DNA of 6,109 nt, taken from contig DKEU01000158.1 in NCBI GenBank assembly GCA_002452635.1, positions 1-6,109 on the forward strand. The letters run 5' to 3'. Below the pieces are notes generated by a model that worked only from the letters and a program-made list of their open reading frames with translations, ran no database searches and had not been told where the DNA came from. How positions within the stretch are numbered: the first letter of the stretch is position 1; the number at the start of each line of letters is the position of its first letter. A program made the translations under genes and the position numbers. The stretch is from Desulfovibrionaceae bacterium UBA6814. Lineage in GTDB: Bacteria; Desulfobacterota; Desulfovibrionia; Desulfovibrionales; Desulfovibrionaceae. Shown here in pieces: positions 1 to 5,276 of the stretch.

Positions 1-608
1 ACCTCATCTTCGCCCCGGGCTTCTCCACCGCGGCCAAGGTGACCAGCGTGTCCGGGCGCGGGGTGGGCATGGACGTGGTCAAGCGGGCCATCGACTCCCT
101 GCGCGGCAGCATCGACGTGGACAGCGTCAAGGGCAAGGGCACCATCATCACCATCAAGCTCCCCCTGACCCTGGCCATCATCGACGGCCTGCAGATCCGG
201 GTGGGGGAGGAATACTTCGTCATTCCCCTGCCCCTGGTGGAGGAGTGCGTGGAGCTGGCCCAGACCGCGGCGGAACGCAACCGCGAACGGCGGGTGCTCA
301 ACCTGCGCGGCGAGGTGGTGCCCTACATCCGGCTGCGCGACTGGTTCTCCGTGCCGGGCGAGGTGCCGGCCATCGAGCAGGTGGTGGTCACCGGGGTGCA
401 GGGCTCCCGGGTGGGCATCGTGGTGGACCACGTCATCGGCGAGCACCAGACGGTGATCAAGAGCCTGGGCCGGCTGTACCGCGACGTGGAGGGGCTTTCC
501 GGCGCCACCATCAAGGGCGACGGGTCCATGGCGCTCATCCTGGACGTGCCCCGGCTGGTGCGGGCGGTGACCTCCGCCAAGGGCGCGTCCGGCGGGGCCG
601 CGGCCTAG
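1..608 (+). CDS. cheA: Chemotaxis histidine kinase CheA, C-terminal fragment (5' end outside window)
   Basis: CheA autophosphorylates in response to receptor signals and passes phosphate to CheY and CheB in the membrane-associated chemoreceptor array. The visible frame starts with the codon at 3-5 and gives about 201 residues ending in TAG at 606-608. It opens inside the HATPase (P4) domain: the F box reads APGFST and the G2 box reads GRGVGMDVV, followed by the strand ending GTIITIKLPLTLAI. The remainder is the CheW-like P5 domain that binds receptors and CheW, with LRGEVVPYIRL and GLSGATIKGDGSMALILDV as typical landmarks. The tail is short and Ala/Gly-rich. The H-box Hpt domain, dimerization domain and N/G1 boxes must lie upstream of the window. 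A hairpin begins on the last base of the stop codon. The family call is secure; which CheA paralogue this is cannot be told from the fragment. Confidence 0.97.
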   Translation, partial: LIFAPGFSTAAKVTSVSGRGVGMDVVKRAIDSLRGSIDVDSVKGKGTIITIKLPLTLAIIDGLQIRVGEEYFVIPLPLVEECVELAQTAAERNRERRVLNLRGEVVPYIRLRDWFSVPGEVPAIEQVVVTGVQGSRVGIVVDHVIGEHQTVIKSLGRLYRDVEGLSGATIKGDGSMALILDVPRLVRAVTSAKGASGGAAA

Positions 609-627
609 CGCCGCGGCTGCGCGGCGC
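608..627 (+). terminator. Perfect GC hairpin on the cheA stop codon
   Basis: GCGCCGCG (608-615) and CGCGGCGC (620-627) form a perfect 8-bp stem with a 4-nt GCTG loop. It starts at the final base of the cheA stop codon. No T-run follows, so it is not a classical intrinsic terminator. It could stabilise the 3' end, cause pausing, or assist factor-dependent termination before cheR. The inverted repeat is seen directly; its function is inferred. Confidence 0.45.
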
Positions 628-720
628 GTCCGGATGCGTGAGCTGTACATCCATCGGAATCGTAGTATTTCTTCTCGAGATGCCTGACGGTGTTTGGCGG
701 GCGCGACACGAGCGCAGTTT

Positions 721-737
721 CGCCTTGAAACAAGGCG
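721..737. promoter_or_regulatory. Perfect inverted repeat in the cheA-cheR gap, operator- or hairpin-like
   Basis: CGCCTTG (721-727) and CAAGGCG (731-737) are a perfect 7-bp inverted repeat around AAA. This is compact enough to be an RNA hairpin or a protein-binding site. Its centre overlaps a TTGAAA (725-730) that could serve as a -35 hexamer. No known operator was recognised. Confidence 0.35.
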
Positions 738-754
738 GGAAGCTGAAGTAATGT
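725..754 (+). promoter_or_regulatory. Weak sigma70-like promoter candidate for cheR-cheD-cheB
   Basis: TTGAAA (725-730) is followed after 18 nt by TAATGT (749-754), which keeps the T, A and final T of the -10 consensus but matches only 3 of 6 positions. Transcription would begin near 761, giving a leader of about 67 nt to the chosen cheR start. The gap (609-827) is visibly richer in A/T than the flanking genes, which fits a regulatory stretch. No sigma54 or flagellar sigma28 consensus was recognised here. Confidence 0.25.
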
Positions 755-827
755 CCCGGTGTTTCAGCACGCTGCGCAAGAGCGTCGCGACCCTTTCAAC
801 GTGAAGATGCTTCAGGCGGAGGACGGC

Positions 828-1706
828 ATGGCGCGGAACTCGGATGCCTCGGGGAGGCCGGGCGGTGGAGGGGTGGACCCGCGCCCCGCGCTGTCGGACA
901 AGGACTTCTCCCGGTTCGCCGAATTCATCCACGCCGAGTGCGGCATCAAGCTGCCGCCCTCCAAGAAGACCATGCTGGAGGCCCGGCTCCAGAAGCGCCT
1001 GCGCATCCTGGGCCTCAAGGACTTCCGGGCCTACGCCGACCAACTCTTCCAGCCGGGCGGCATGGAGCGCGAGCTCATCCACCTCATCGACGCGGTGACC
1101 ACCAACACCACGGACTTCTTCCGGGAGCCGCGCCACTTCGAGTACCTGGACGACGTGCTCCTGCCCCAGTGGCGGGCCGCGAACCAGGGGCGCGAGTTCA
1201 AGGTCTGGAGCGCGGGGTGCTCCCTGGGCATGGAGCCCTACACCCTGTCCATGGTCCTGTCCGAGTTCGCGGCGCGCAACGCCGGATTCCGCTTCACCAT
1301 CATGGCCACCGACATCTCCACCCAGGTGCTGGAAAAGGCCGCCCGGGGCATCTACACCGAGGACCAGGTGCGGGCCGTGCCGGACAGCCTCAAGCGCAAG
1401 TACTTCCTGCGCAGCAGGGACCGCTCCCGGGGCCTGGTGCGGGTGGTCCCGGAGCTGCGCCGCACCGTGACCTTCCAGCGCATGAACTTCATGGAGGAAT
1501 TCGCGGTCAAGAACCTGCTGGACGTGGTGTTCTGCCGCAACGTCATCATCTATTTCGACAAGCCCACCCAGGAGAATCTCCTGCGCCGGCTCACCAACTG
1601 CCTGTACCGGGGCGGGCACCTGTTCATCGGCCACTCCGAGAGCTTGGCCGGTCTGGCCCTGCCCGTGCAGCAGGCGGCCCCGACCATCTACCGGGTGGCG
1701 CCATGA
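828..1706 (+). CDS. cheR: Chemotaxis protein methyltransferase CheR
   Basis: CheR transfers methyl groups from S-adenosylmethionine to glutamate side chains of chemoreceptors, which raises CheA activity during adaptation. The 292-residue length is normal for the family. An Ala/Gly/Pro-rich N-terminal tail of about 20 residues precedes the small helical domain (about 22-90). The conserved [10 protein letters not shown] segment lies at 91-100. The SAM-binding motif I region reads [14 protein letters not shown] (126-139), ATDIS is at 160-164, CRNVIIYFD is at 236-244 and [11 protein letters not shown] is at 262-272. The start at ATG 828 is chosen because GGAGG (818-822) lies 5 nt upstream. In-frame alternatives at GTG 759 and ATG 807 have no comparable ribosome-binding site. 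Its stop overlaps the cheD start by 4 nt (ATGA), indicating coupling. The usual GEEPY is GMEPY here, a mild departure. Confidence 0.97.
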   Translation: MARNSDASGRPGGGGVDPRPALSDKDFSRFAEFIHAECGIKLPPSKKTMLEARLQKRLRILGLKDFRAYADQLFQPGGMERELIHLIDAVTTNTTDFFREPRHFEYLDDVLLPQWRAANQGREFKVWSAGCSLGMEPYTLSMVLSEFAARNAGFRFTIMATDISTQVLEKAARGIYTEDQVRAVPDSLKRKYFLRSRDRSRGLVRVVPELRRTVTFQRMNFMEEFAVKNLLDVVFCRNVIIYFDKPTQENLLRRLTNCLYRGGHLFIGHSESLAGLALPVQQAAPTIYRVAP

Positions 1707-2236
1707 GCCGGGCGGCGTCGGGCGAGTCCGTGTTCTATCTCCAGCCCGGGGAGTGCCTGCTCACCAGCGAGCCCCTGCGGGTGGTCACGGTGCTGAGCTC
1801 CTGCCTGGCCGTGACCTTCCACGACCCGGTGTCCCGGCTGTCGGCCATGTGCCATGCGGTCCTGCCCAACCGCCGCTGCCGCGGCCGGTACGGGGAGCAC
1901 GATTCCCCCTACCGCTTCGTGGACGAGGCCGTGGCCCGGCTGGTGGAGCGGCTGGAGCGGCACGGCGTGCCCCGCGCCCGGCTGGAGGTCAAGGTCTTCG
2001 GCGGGGCCGAGGCCCCGGCCTCGGGACGGCGGTTGGGCCCCGGCATGGCCGTGGGCCGGCGCAACGTGAAGGCCGCCTTCGACGCGGTGCAGGCCCGGGG
2101 CATCCCGGTGCTCACCTCGGACGTGGGCGGCCGCCGGGGCCGGACCCTGGTCTTCTCCACCTGCTCCGGCGAGGTGCTGCTCAAACGCCAGGCCGGAGAG
2201 GAAATCAAGCCGCAGCAGGGAGGTGCGCAGCCGTGA
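1703..2236 (+). CDS. cheD: Chemoreceptor glutamine deamidase CheD
   Basis: CheD hydrolyses specific receptor glutamine amides to glutamate, preparing sites for methylation. In some bacteria it is also bound by CheC or CheY-P. The protein has 177 residues, close to the usual 160-200. The catalytic Cys-His pair is visible: Cys34 in TVLSSC and His51 in AMCHAVLP. The 17-residue spacing equals that of the Thermotoga enzyme (Cys27/His44, from memory), and a candidate third active-site residue is Thr29. Later signatures are GRRNVKAAF, the [15 protein letters not shown] region and a terminal GEVLLKR strand. The common LGSC is LSSC here, which leaves the nucleophile intact. The start overlaps the cheR stop and has only a weak GGGTGG ribosome-binding site (1693-1698), so translation probably depends on coupling to cheR. 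No CheC gene is visible in the window. Confidence 0.95.
   Translation: MSRAASGESVFYLQPGECLLTSEPLRVVTVLSSCLAVTFHDPVSRLSAMCHAVLPNRRCRGRYGEHDSPYRFVDEAVARLVERLERHGVPRARLEVKVFGGAEAPASGRRLGPGMAVGRRNVKAAFDAVQARGIPVLTSDVGGRRGRTLVFSTCSGEVLLKRQAGEEIKPQQGGAQP
2217..2223 (+). promoter_or_regulatory. Ribosome-binding site deciding the GTG start of cheB
   Basis: AGGGAGG lies inside the 3' end of cheD, 9 nt before GTG 2233. It supports a GTG start overlapping the cheD stop (GTGA) rather than any upstream in-frame ATG, which would add a long unrelated extension read through cheD in another frame. Confidence 0.75.
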
Positions 2237-3318
2237 GCCCGCGGATCAAGGTGCTGATTGTGGACGACTCGGCCCTGGTGCGTTCGGCCCTGTCCGACAT
2301 TCTGTCCACGGACCCGGAGATCGAGGTGGTGGGCCTGGCCCAGGACCCCTTCGTGGCCGCCAAGAAGATGGAGACCGTGGTCCCGGACGTGATCACCCTG
2401 GACGTGGAGATGCCGCGCATGGACGGCATCACCTTCCTGCGCAAGATCATGAGCCAGCACCCCCTCCCGGTGCTCATCTGCTCGACCCTCACCGAGGCCG
2501 GGTCCGAGACCATGCTCCGCGCCCTGGACGCCGGGGCCGTGGACATCATCCAGAAGCCCAAGGTGGGCACCCGGGCCTTTTTCGAGGAGTCCCGCATCCG
2601 CATCACCGATGCGGTCAAGGCCGCGGCCAAGGCCGACCTGCGCAAGATCAAGGTGCGCTCGGCCCCGGCCAAGATCCAGCCCAAGCTCACCGCCGACGCG
2701 GTCATCGCCGGCCCGGGCAAGGCCCCGGTGCTGCAGACCACCGAGAAGGTGCTGGTGGTGGGCGCGTCCACGGGCGGCACCGAGGCCCTCCGGGAATTCC
2801 TGGAGGCCATGCCCATGGACTGCCCGGGCATCGTCATCGTGCAGCACATGCCCGAGAAGTTCACCGCGGCCTTTTCCCAGCGCCTGGACGGGCTGTGCCG
2901 CATCACGGTGAAGGAGGCCAGGGACAACGACACCGTGCTGCGCGGCCAGGCCCTCATCGCCCCGGGCAACCGCCACATGCTGCTCAAGCGCAGCGGGGCG
3001 CGCTACCACGTGGAGATCAAGGACGGCCCCCTGGTGTGCCGGCATCGGCCCTCGGTGGACGTGCTCTTCCGCTCGGCCGCGCGCTACGCGGGCAAGAACG
3101 CGGTGGGCGTCATCATGACCGGCATGGGCGATGACGGGGCCAAGGGCATGAAGGAGATGCACGAAGCCGGGGCCCACACCGTGGCCCAGGACGAGGCCTC
3201 CTGCGTGGTCTACGGCATGCCCGGCGAGGCGGTGAAGGCCGGCGGCGTGGACAAGATCATGGCCCTGGACGCCATCGCGGCGTACGTGGTGAACTACTGC
3301 GCCAGGACCGCGCCGTAG
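2233..3318 (+). CDS. cheB: Chemotaxis response regulator protein-glutamate methylesterase/deamidase CheB
   Basis: CheB removes receptor methyl esters and deamidates glutamines, with activity raised when CheA phosphorylates its receiver domain. The protein has 361 residues (family about 350). The receiver domain (about 5-120) shows the acidic pair D11-D12, phospho-acceptor D57 in [10 protein letters not shown], the switch residue T85 and K108 in QKPK. An Ala/Lys-rich linker (about 125-170) leads to the esterase domain. Its catalytic triad is visible as S179 in [11 protein letters not shown]205 in QHMP and D301 in GMGDDG. The spacings match Salmonella CheB (S164, H190, D286, from memory). The gene is the last of the cheR-cheD-cheB unit, overlapping cheD by 4 nt, and its stop codon forms part of an inverted repeat facing the convergent DUF190 gene. 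All key residues are intact. Confidence 0.98.
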   Translation: MSPRIKVLIVDDSALVRSALSDILSTDPEIEVVGLAQDPFVAAKKMETVVPDVITLDVEMPRMDGITFLRKIMSQHPLPVLICSTLTEAGSETMLRALDAGAVDIIQKPKVGTRAFFEESRIRITDAVKAAAKADLRKIKVRSAPAKIQPKLTADAVIAGPGKAPVLQTTEKVLVVGASTGGTEALREFLEAMPMDCPGIVIVQHMPEKFTAAFSQRLDGLCRITVKEARDNDTVLRGQALIAPGNRHMLLKRSGARYHVEIKDGPLVCRHRPSVDVLFRSAARYAGKNAVGVIMTGMGDDGAKGMKEMHEAGAHTVAQDEASCVVYGMPGEAVKAGGVDKIMALDAIAAYVVNYCARTAP

Positions 3319-3336
3319 GCGGCCACGTACGGCGCG
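3309..3336 (+). terminator. Hairpin overlapping the cheB stop codon
   Basis: CGCGCCGTA (3309-3317) and TACGGCGCG (3328-3336) pair perfectly over 9 bp around a 10-nt loop. The first two bases of the TAG stop lie in the left arm. There is no T-run, so this is a terminator-like or 3'-end stabilising structure rather than a proven intrinsic terminator. Confidence 0.5.
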
Positions 3337-3338
3337 AG

Positions 3339-3369
3339 GAGCAGGGGAGGGCGACCCGTCCGCCTGCTC
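3339..3369 (-). terminator. Hairpin overlapping the DUF190 gene stop codon
   Basis: GAGCAGG (3339-3345) and CCTGCTC (3363-3369) form a 7-bp inverted repeat with a 17-nt loop that holds a further short GGG/CCC pairing. Read on the minus strand it starts within the TGA stop of the DUF190 gene. Together with the neighbouring cheB hairpin it fills the convergent gap. No T-run is present. Confidence 0.4.
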
Positions 3370-3712
3370 ACTTCTTCCCGTTGTTGTGCCGGTAGAACAC
3401 CACCCGGACCTTCTCCCTGACCACCAGCCCTTCCTTGAGCACCCCGTTCAGCCAGGCGGAGAAGGCGTCGATCTTCTCGGGTTCGTCGATGATCTCCACC
3501 ACCAGGGGCAGGTCCTCGGACAGGCGCAGGATGCGGCTGGTGTGCACCCGGCTGTTGGCCCCGAACCCGCACCGGCCGCGCAGGGCCGTGGCCCCGGCCA
3601 GGCCCTGGCGGCGGGCCTCCTCCACCAACACCTCGTACAGGGGGCGGCCGTCGCGCTCGTCGCTCTCGCCGATGTACACGCTCAGGCGTTCCGCGTCGCG
3701 GGGCAGTTCCAT
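3368..3712 (-). CDS. DUF190 family protein (PF02641 type)
   Basis: This is a 114-residue small soluble protein of the DUF190 family, whose biochemical role is not established. The family is described as having a PII/GlnB-like fold and is often adjacent to or fused with CrcB. Hallmarks are IGESDERDGRPLYE near residues 14-27, GLAGATALRGRCGFGANS in the middle, then HTSRILRLSEDLPLVVEIID and the closing EKVRVVFYRH strand. The start at 3712 (ATG, minus strand) is chosen because AAGGAG (3720-3725) lies 7 nt upstream. An in-frame start at 3829 would add 39 Gly/Pro/Arg-rich residues read antisense through crcB, which is not credible. It follows crcB by 26 nt in the same direction and is probably co-transcribed. 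A regulatory or accessory role in fluoride handling is an inference from neighbourhood only. Confidence 0.93.
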   Translation of the reverse strand: MELPRDAERLSVYIGESDERDGRPLYEVLVEEARRQGLAGATALRGRCGFGANSRVHTSRILRLSEDLPLVVEIIDEPEKIDAFSAWLNGVLKEGLVVREKVRVVFYRHNNGKK

Positions 3713-3738
3713 GGGGAATCTCCTTGCAGAAGAGGGCG

Positions 3739-4113
3739 TTACACGAAGCGGGCCGCGGCCAGGCCCAGGGCCAGGCCGGCCAGGCCCAGCAGGTTCTGGC
3801 CGCCCAGGTAGGCCAGGGCCCAGGCCCACTGCCCCTGGCGCAGCAGGTCCGCGCCCTCGAACGCATACGTGGAAAAGGTGGTGAACGCGCCCATGAAGCC
3901 CACCAGCACCGCGGCCCGCACCGTGGGGGTCACGACCAGGCGCACGTCGAACAGGCCCCAGACCAGGCCGAAGGCCAGGCAGCCCGCCACGTTGACCACG
4001 AAGGTGCCCAGGGGAAAGGAGCCGGGGTAGAGCCGGTGCACCAGCCCGGCCAGGCCGTAGCGGGACAGGGCCCCCAGCCCGCCGCCCAGGCCGATCCAGA
4101 GAAGTTTCTCCAC
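3739..4113 (-). CDS. crcB: Fluoride ion channel CrcB/Fluc
   Basis: CrcB (Fluc) proteins are small inner-membrane channels that assemble as antiparallel dimers and let fluoride leave the cytoplasm, protecting enzymes such as enolase and pyrophosphatase. The 124 residues fit a four-helix protein: GLGGGLGALSRY near 8-19 begins helix 1, PLGTFVVNVAGCLAFG at 34-49 forms helix 2 with the conserved pore Asn41, GFMGAFTTFSTYAFE at 72-86 is the broken helix 3, and GGQNLLGLAGLALG at 104-117 is helix 4. Thr78/Thr79, Phe80 and Ser81 of the signature are present. The second Phe of the usual TTFSTF is Tyr83, and the usual GG is Gly75-Ala76. The start is GTG at 4113 (minus strand), with AAGGAG (4122-4127) 8 nt upstream. 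One subunit gene alone is sufficient for a homodimer. It is followed by the DUF190 gene and diverges from a CYTH-domain gene. Confidence 0.96.
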   Translation of the reverse strand: MEKLLWIGLGGGLGALSRYGLAGLVHRLYPGSFPLGTFVVNVAGCLAFGLVWGLFDVRLVVTPTVRAAVLVGFMGAFTTFSTYAFEGADLLRQGQWAWALAYLGGQNLLGLAGLALGLAAARFV

Positions 4114-4128
4114 GCGATGCGCTCCTTG

Positions 4129-4142
4129 CCGGCCATTGCCGG
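4129..4142 (-). promoter_or_regulatory. Small hairpin just upstream of the crcB ribosome-binding site
   Basis: CCGGC (4129-4133) and GCCGG (4138-4142) form a 5-bp stem with a 4-nt loop, placed directly 5' of the AAGGAG site of crcB on the minus strand. It may influence ribosome access, but it is short and could be chance in such GC-rich DNA. It does not resemble the fluoride riboswitch. Confidence 0.25.
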
Positions 4143-4164
4143 AAGGTTTAGAGCAAGCTAGGTT
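4136..4164 (+). promoter_or_regulatory. Weak promoter candidate for the CYTH-domain gene
   Basis: TTGCCG (4136-4141), a 17-nt spacer and TAGGTT (4159-4164) have sigma70 spacing, with three matches in each hexamer. They lie about 50 nt before the GTG start, in the 99-nt divergent region (4114-4212). No convincing promoter was found for crcB on the opposite strand. Confidence 0.25.
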
Positions 4165-4212
4165 TCAAGGCGGCTCCCAAGCCCTTCGCCAACCCCGGAA
4201 TACGGAGCAACC

Positions 4213-4812
4213 GTGCCTCTGGAGACCGAACTCAAGGTCCGAGACGTGGACCTGGACGCCGTGCGGCGCAGCCTACACCAGGCCGGCGGGGAACGCCAGG
4301 GCAGGGCGTTCGAGGCCAACGAAGTGTTCGACGACGCGGCCGGCTCCCTGCGCGCCGGGGGCATCCTCCTGCGCCTGCGCCAGGAGTCCGGGGTGGCGGG
4401 CGGGCTGCTCACCCTCAAGCTCCCCGCGCCCGGCCCGGCCGGGCTCAAGACCCGCGAGGAGCGGGAGACCCGGGTGGAGGACCCGGACGCCCTGCGCGCC
4501 GTGCTGGAGGGCCTGGGCTACCGGGTGCTCCTGCGCTACGAGAAGATGCGCGAGACCTGGCTCCTGGCCGGGTGCCACGTGTGCCTGGACCACCTGCCCT
4601 TCGGCGACTTCGTAGAGCTGGAGGGCGAGCCCGCGGCCATCGCCGCGGTCCGTCGCGCGCTGGGCCTGGCCGGGCACCCCGCCTCGGACCGGAACTACCA
4701 CGCCCTGTTTCGCGAACACCTGGAGCAACGCGGCCTGCCGGCCCAGGACAGCTTCGTGTTTGCGGCCCCCGAGCGGGAGGCCCTGCTGGCCTCCCTGGGA
4801 AACCCCACCTGA
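4213..4812 (+). CDS. CYTH-domain protein (triphosphate tunnel metalloenzyme; class IV adenylate cyclase-like)
   Basis: CYTH proteins bind a divalent metal and triphosphate-containing substrates inside a beta-barrel tunnel. Family members are thiamine triphosphatases, inorganic tripolyphosphatases or CyaB-type adenylate cyclases, and the sequence alone does not decide between them. The family-defining ExExK motif is at the extreme N terminus as E4-T-E6-L-K8. Other tunnel-type residues follow in order: LRLR with R54 and R56, TLKL with K69, REERETRVED at 81-90, YEKMRETW around K111/R113, LDHLPFGDFVELEGEP with D126, E135 and E137, and DRNYHALF near the C terminus. The 199-residue length fits a single-domain member. 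The start is GTG at 4213 with GGAG (4204-4207) 5 nt upstream; any downstream start would remove the ExExK motif. The gene stands alone between the divergent crcB and the clpSA promoter. Catalytic competence is likely because the charged residues are intact. Confidence 0.9.
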   Translation: MPLETELKVRDVDLDAVRRSLHQAGGERQGRAFEANEVFDDAAGSLRAGGILLRLRQESGVAGGLLTLKLPAPGPAGLKTREERETRVEDPDALRAVLEGLGYRVLLRYEKMRETWLLAGCHVCLDHLPFGDFVELEGEPAAIAAVRRALGLAGHPASDRNYHALFREHLEQRGLPAQDSFVFAAPEREALLASLGNPT

Positions 4813-4816
4813 GCCC

Positions 4817-4844
4817 TGGACAATAGCCCGGAGCGACTTAGAAT
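4817..4844 (+). promoter_or_regulatory. Good sigma70-type promoter candidate for clpS-clpA
   Basis: TGGACA (4817-4822), a 16-nt spacer and TAGAAT (4839-4844) match the sigma70 consensus at five of six positions in each hexamer. This is the best promoter-like sequence in the window, starting 4 nt after the CYTH gene stop. Transcription would begin near 4851, giving a leader of about 110 nt before clpS. Confidence 0.55.
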
Positions 4845-4850
4845 TCCGGG
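4827..4850. promoter_or_regulatory. Dyad symmetry enclosing the clpSA -10 element (possible operator)
   Basis: CCCGGA (4827-4832) and TCCGGG (4845-4850) are perfect inverted 6-bp arms separated by 12 nt. The 12-nt centre contains the TAGAAT -10 hexamer. Such an arrangement would let a dimeric DNA-binding protein block the promoter. Alternatively it is a weak 3' hairpin of the CYTH transcript. No known regulator consensus was recognised. Confidence 0.35.
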
Positions 4851-4895
4851 AAAGTGGCGCGGCCCCTTTACCTGCACCGGCTTTTCCCGTACCTT

Positions 4896-4931
4896 TCAAG
4901 CCAGGGACAGGGCCAGAGGCCTTCCCCTTGA
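4896..4931 (+). promoter_or_regulatory. Imperfect stem-loop in the clpS leader
   Basis: Three paired blocks stack in order: TCAAG (4896-4900) with CTTGA (4927-4931), GGG (4904-4906) with CCC (4924-4926), and GGCC (4911-4914) with GGCC (4918-4921) around an AGA loop, with small bulges between. It lies 30 nt before the clpS start, so it could affect mRNA stability or translation. It could also mark the 3' end of the CYTH transcript, but no T-run follows. Confidence 0.4.
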
Positions 4932-4961
4932 GGAACCCAGAGGACCGAGAGAGAGTTTGCC

Positions 4962-5276
4962 ATGTCCGCACCGTTTGCGCGCCCGGGCGGGGCCCCGGAT
5001 ACGCATGTCGAGGAGGATGTTCGCGAGCCCCGACGGTTCAAGGTGCTCCTCCACAATGACAACTACACCACCATGGAGTTCGTGATCCGGGTGCTGGTCA
5101 CGGTGTTCAACAAGAACGAGTCCGAGGCCAACGCCATCATGCTCCGGGTGCACAACAACGGCGTGGGCGTTTGCGGGGTCTACACCTCCGAGGTGGCCGA
5201 GACCAAGGTGATCCGGGTGCAACTCCTGGCCCGGGAAGCCGGCTACCCCCTCAAATGCACCATGGAAGAGGTTTAG
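4962..5276 (+). CDS. clpS: ATP-dependent Clp protease adaptor ClpS
   Basis: ClpS recognises proteins with bulky hydrophobic N-terminal residues (N-degrons) and delivers them to ClpA for unfolding and degradation by ClpP. The 104-residue size is typical. A flexible N-terminal tail (about 1-24), which in characterised ClpS engages ClpA, precedes the core. The core contains KVLLHNDNYTTMEFV (27-41), the helix through NEANAIMLRVHNNG-like sequence, VGVCGVYTSEVAETK (68-82) and a closing REAGYPLKCTMEE. Predicted N-degron pocket residues are N32, D33, N34, gatekeeper-position M38 and H64. N34 stands where the common NDD motif has its second Asp. The start at ATG 4962 follows a purine-rich but weak GAGAGAGAG site (4947-4955). 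The clpA start codon follows the stop immediately, so the adaptor and its unfoldase form one operon. This is a confident assignment. Confidence 0.97.
   Translation: MSAPFARPGGAPDTHVEEDVREPRRFKVLLHNDNYTTMEFVIRVLVTVFNKNESEANAIMLRVHNNGVGVCGVYTSEVAETKVIRVQLLAREAGYPLKCTMEEV

Noticed and set aside
634..687. 17-codon open frame starting ATG 634 in the cheA-cheR gap
   Set aside because: There is no good ribosome-binding site and nothing in the peptide supports coding; chance occurrence is likely.
759..827. Upstream GTG (759) or ATG (807) as the cheR start
   Set aside because: Neither has a ribosome-binding site, and the extra residues do not look like CheR. ATG 828 has GGAGG 5 nt before it.
1909..3177. 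Long minus-strand open frame of 422 codons opposite cheD and cheB
   Set aside because: It is His/Gly/Arg-rich with no recognisable domain and lies wholly antisense to two well-supported genes. Long antisense frames are expected at this GC content.
3713..3829. 39-residue N-terminal extension of the DUF190 protein
   Set aside because: The extension is low-complexity Gly/Pro/Arg read through the crcB gene, and the family start MELP at 3712 has a strong ribosome-binding site.
4114..4212. Fluoride riboswitch upstream of crcB
   Set aside because: Read on the minus strand, I could not find the conserved GAUG-containing 5' stem or the 3' CUGAUG segment of the crcB motif. A covariance-model search would settle it.
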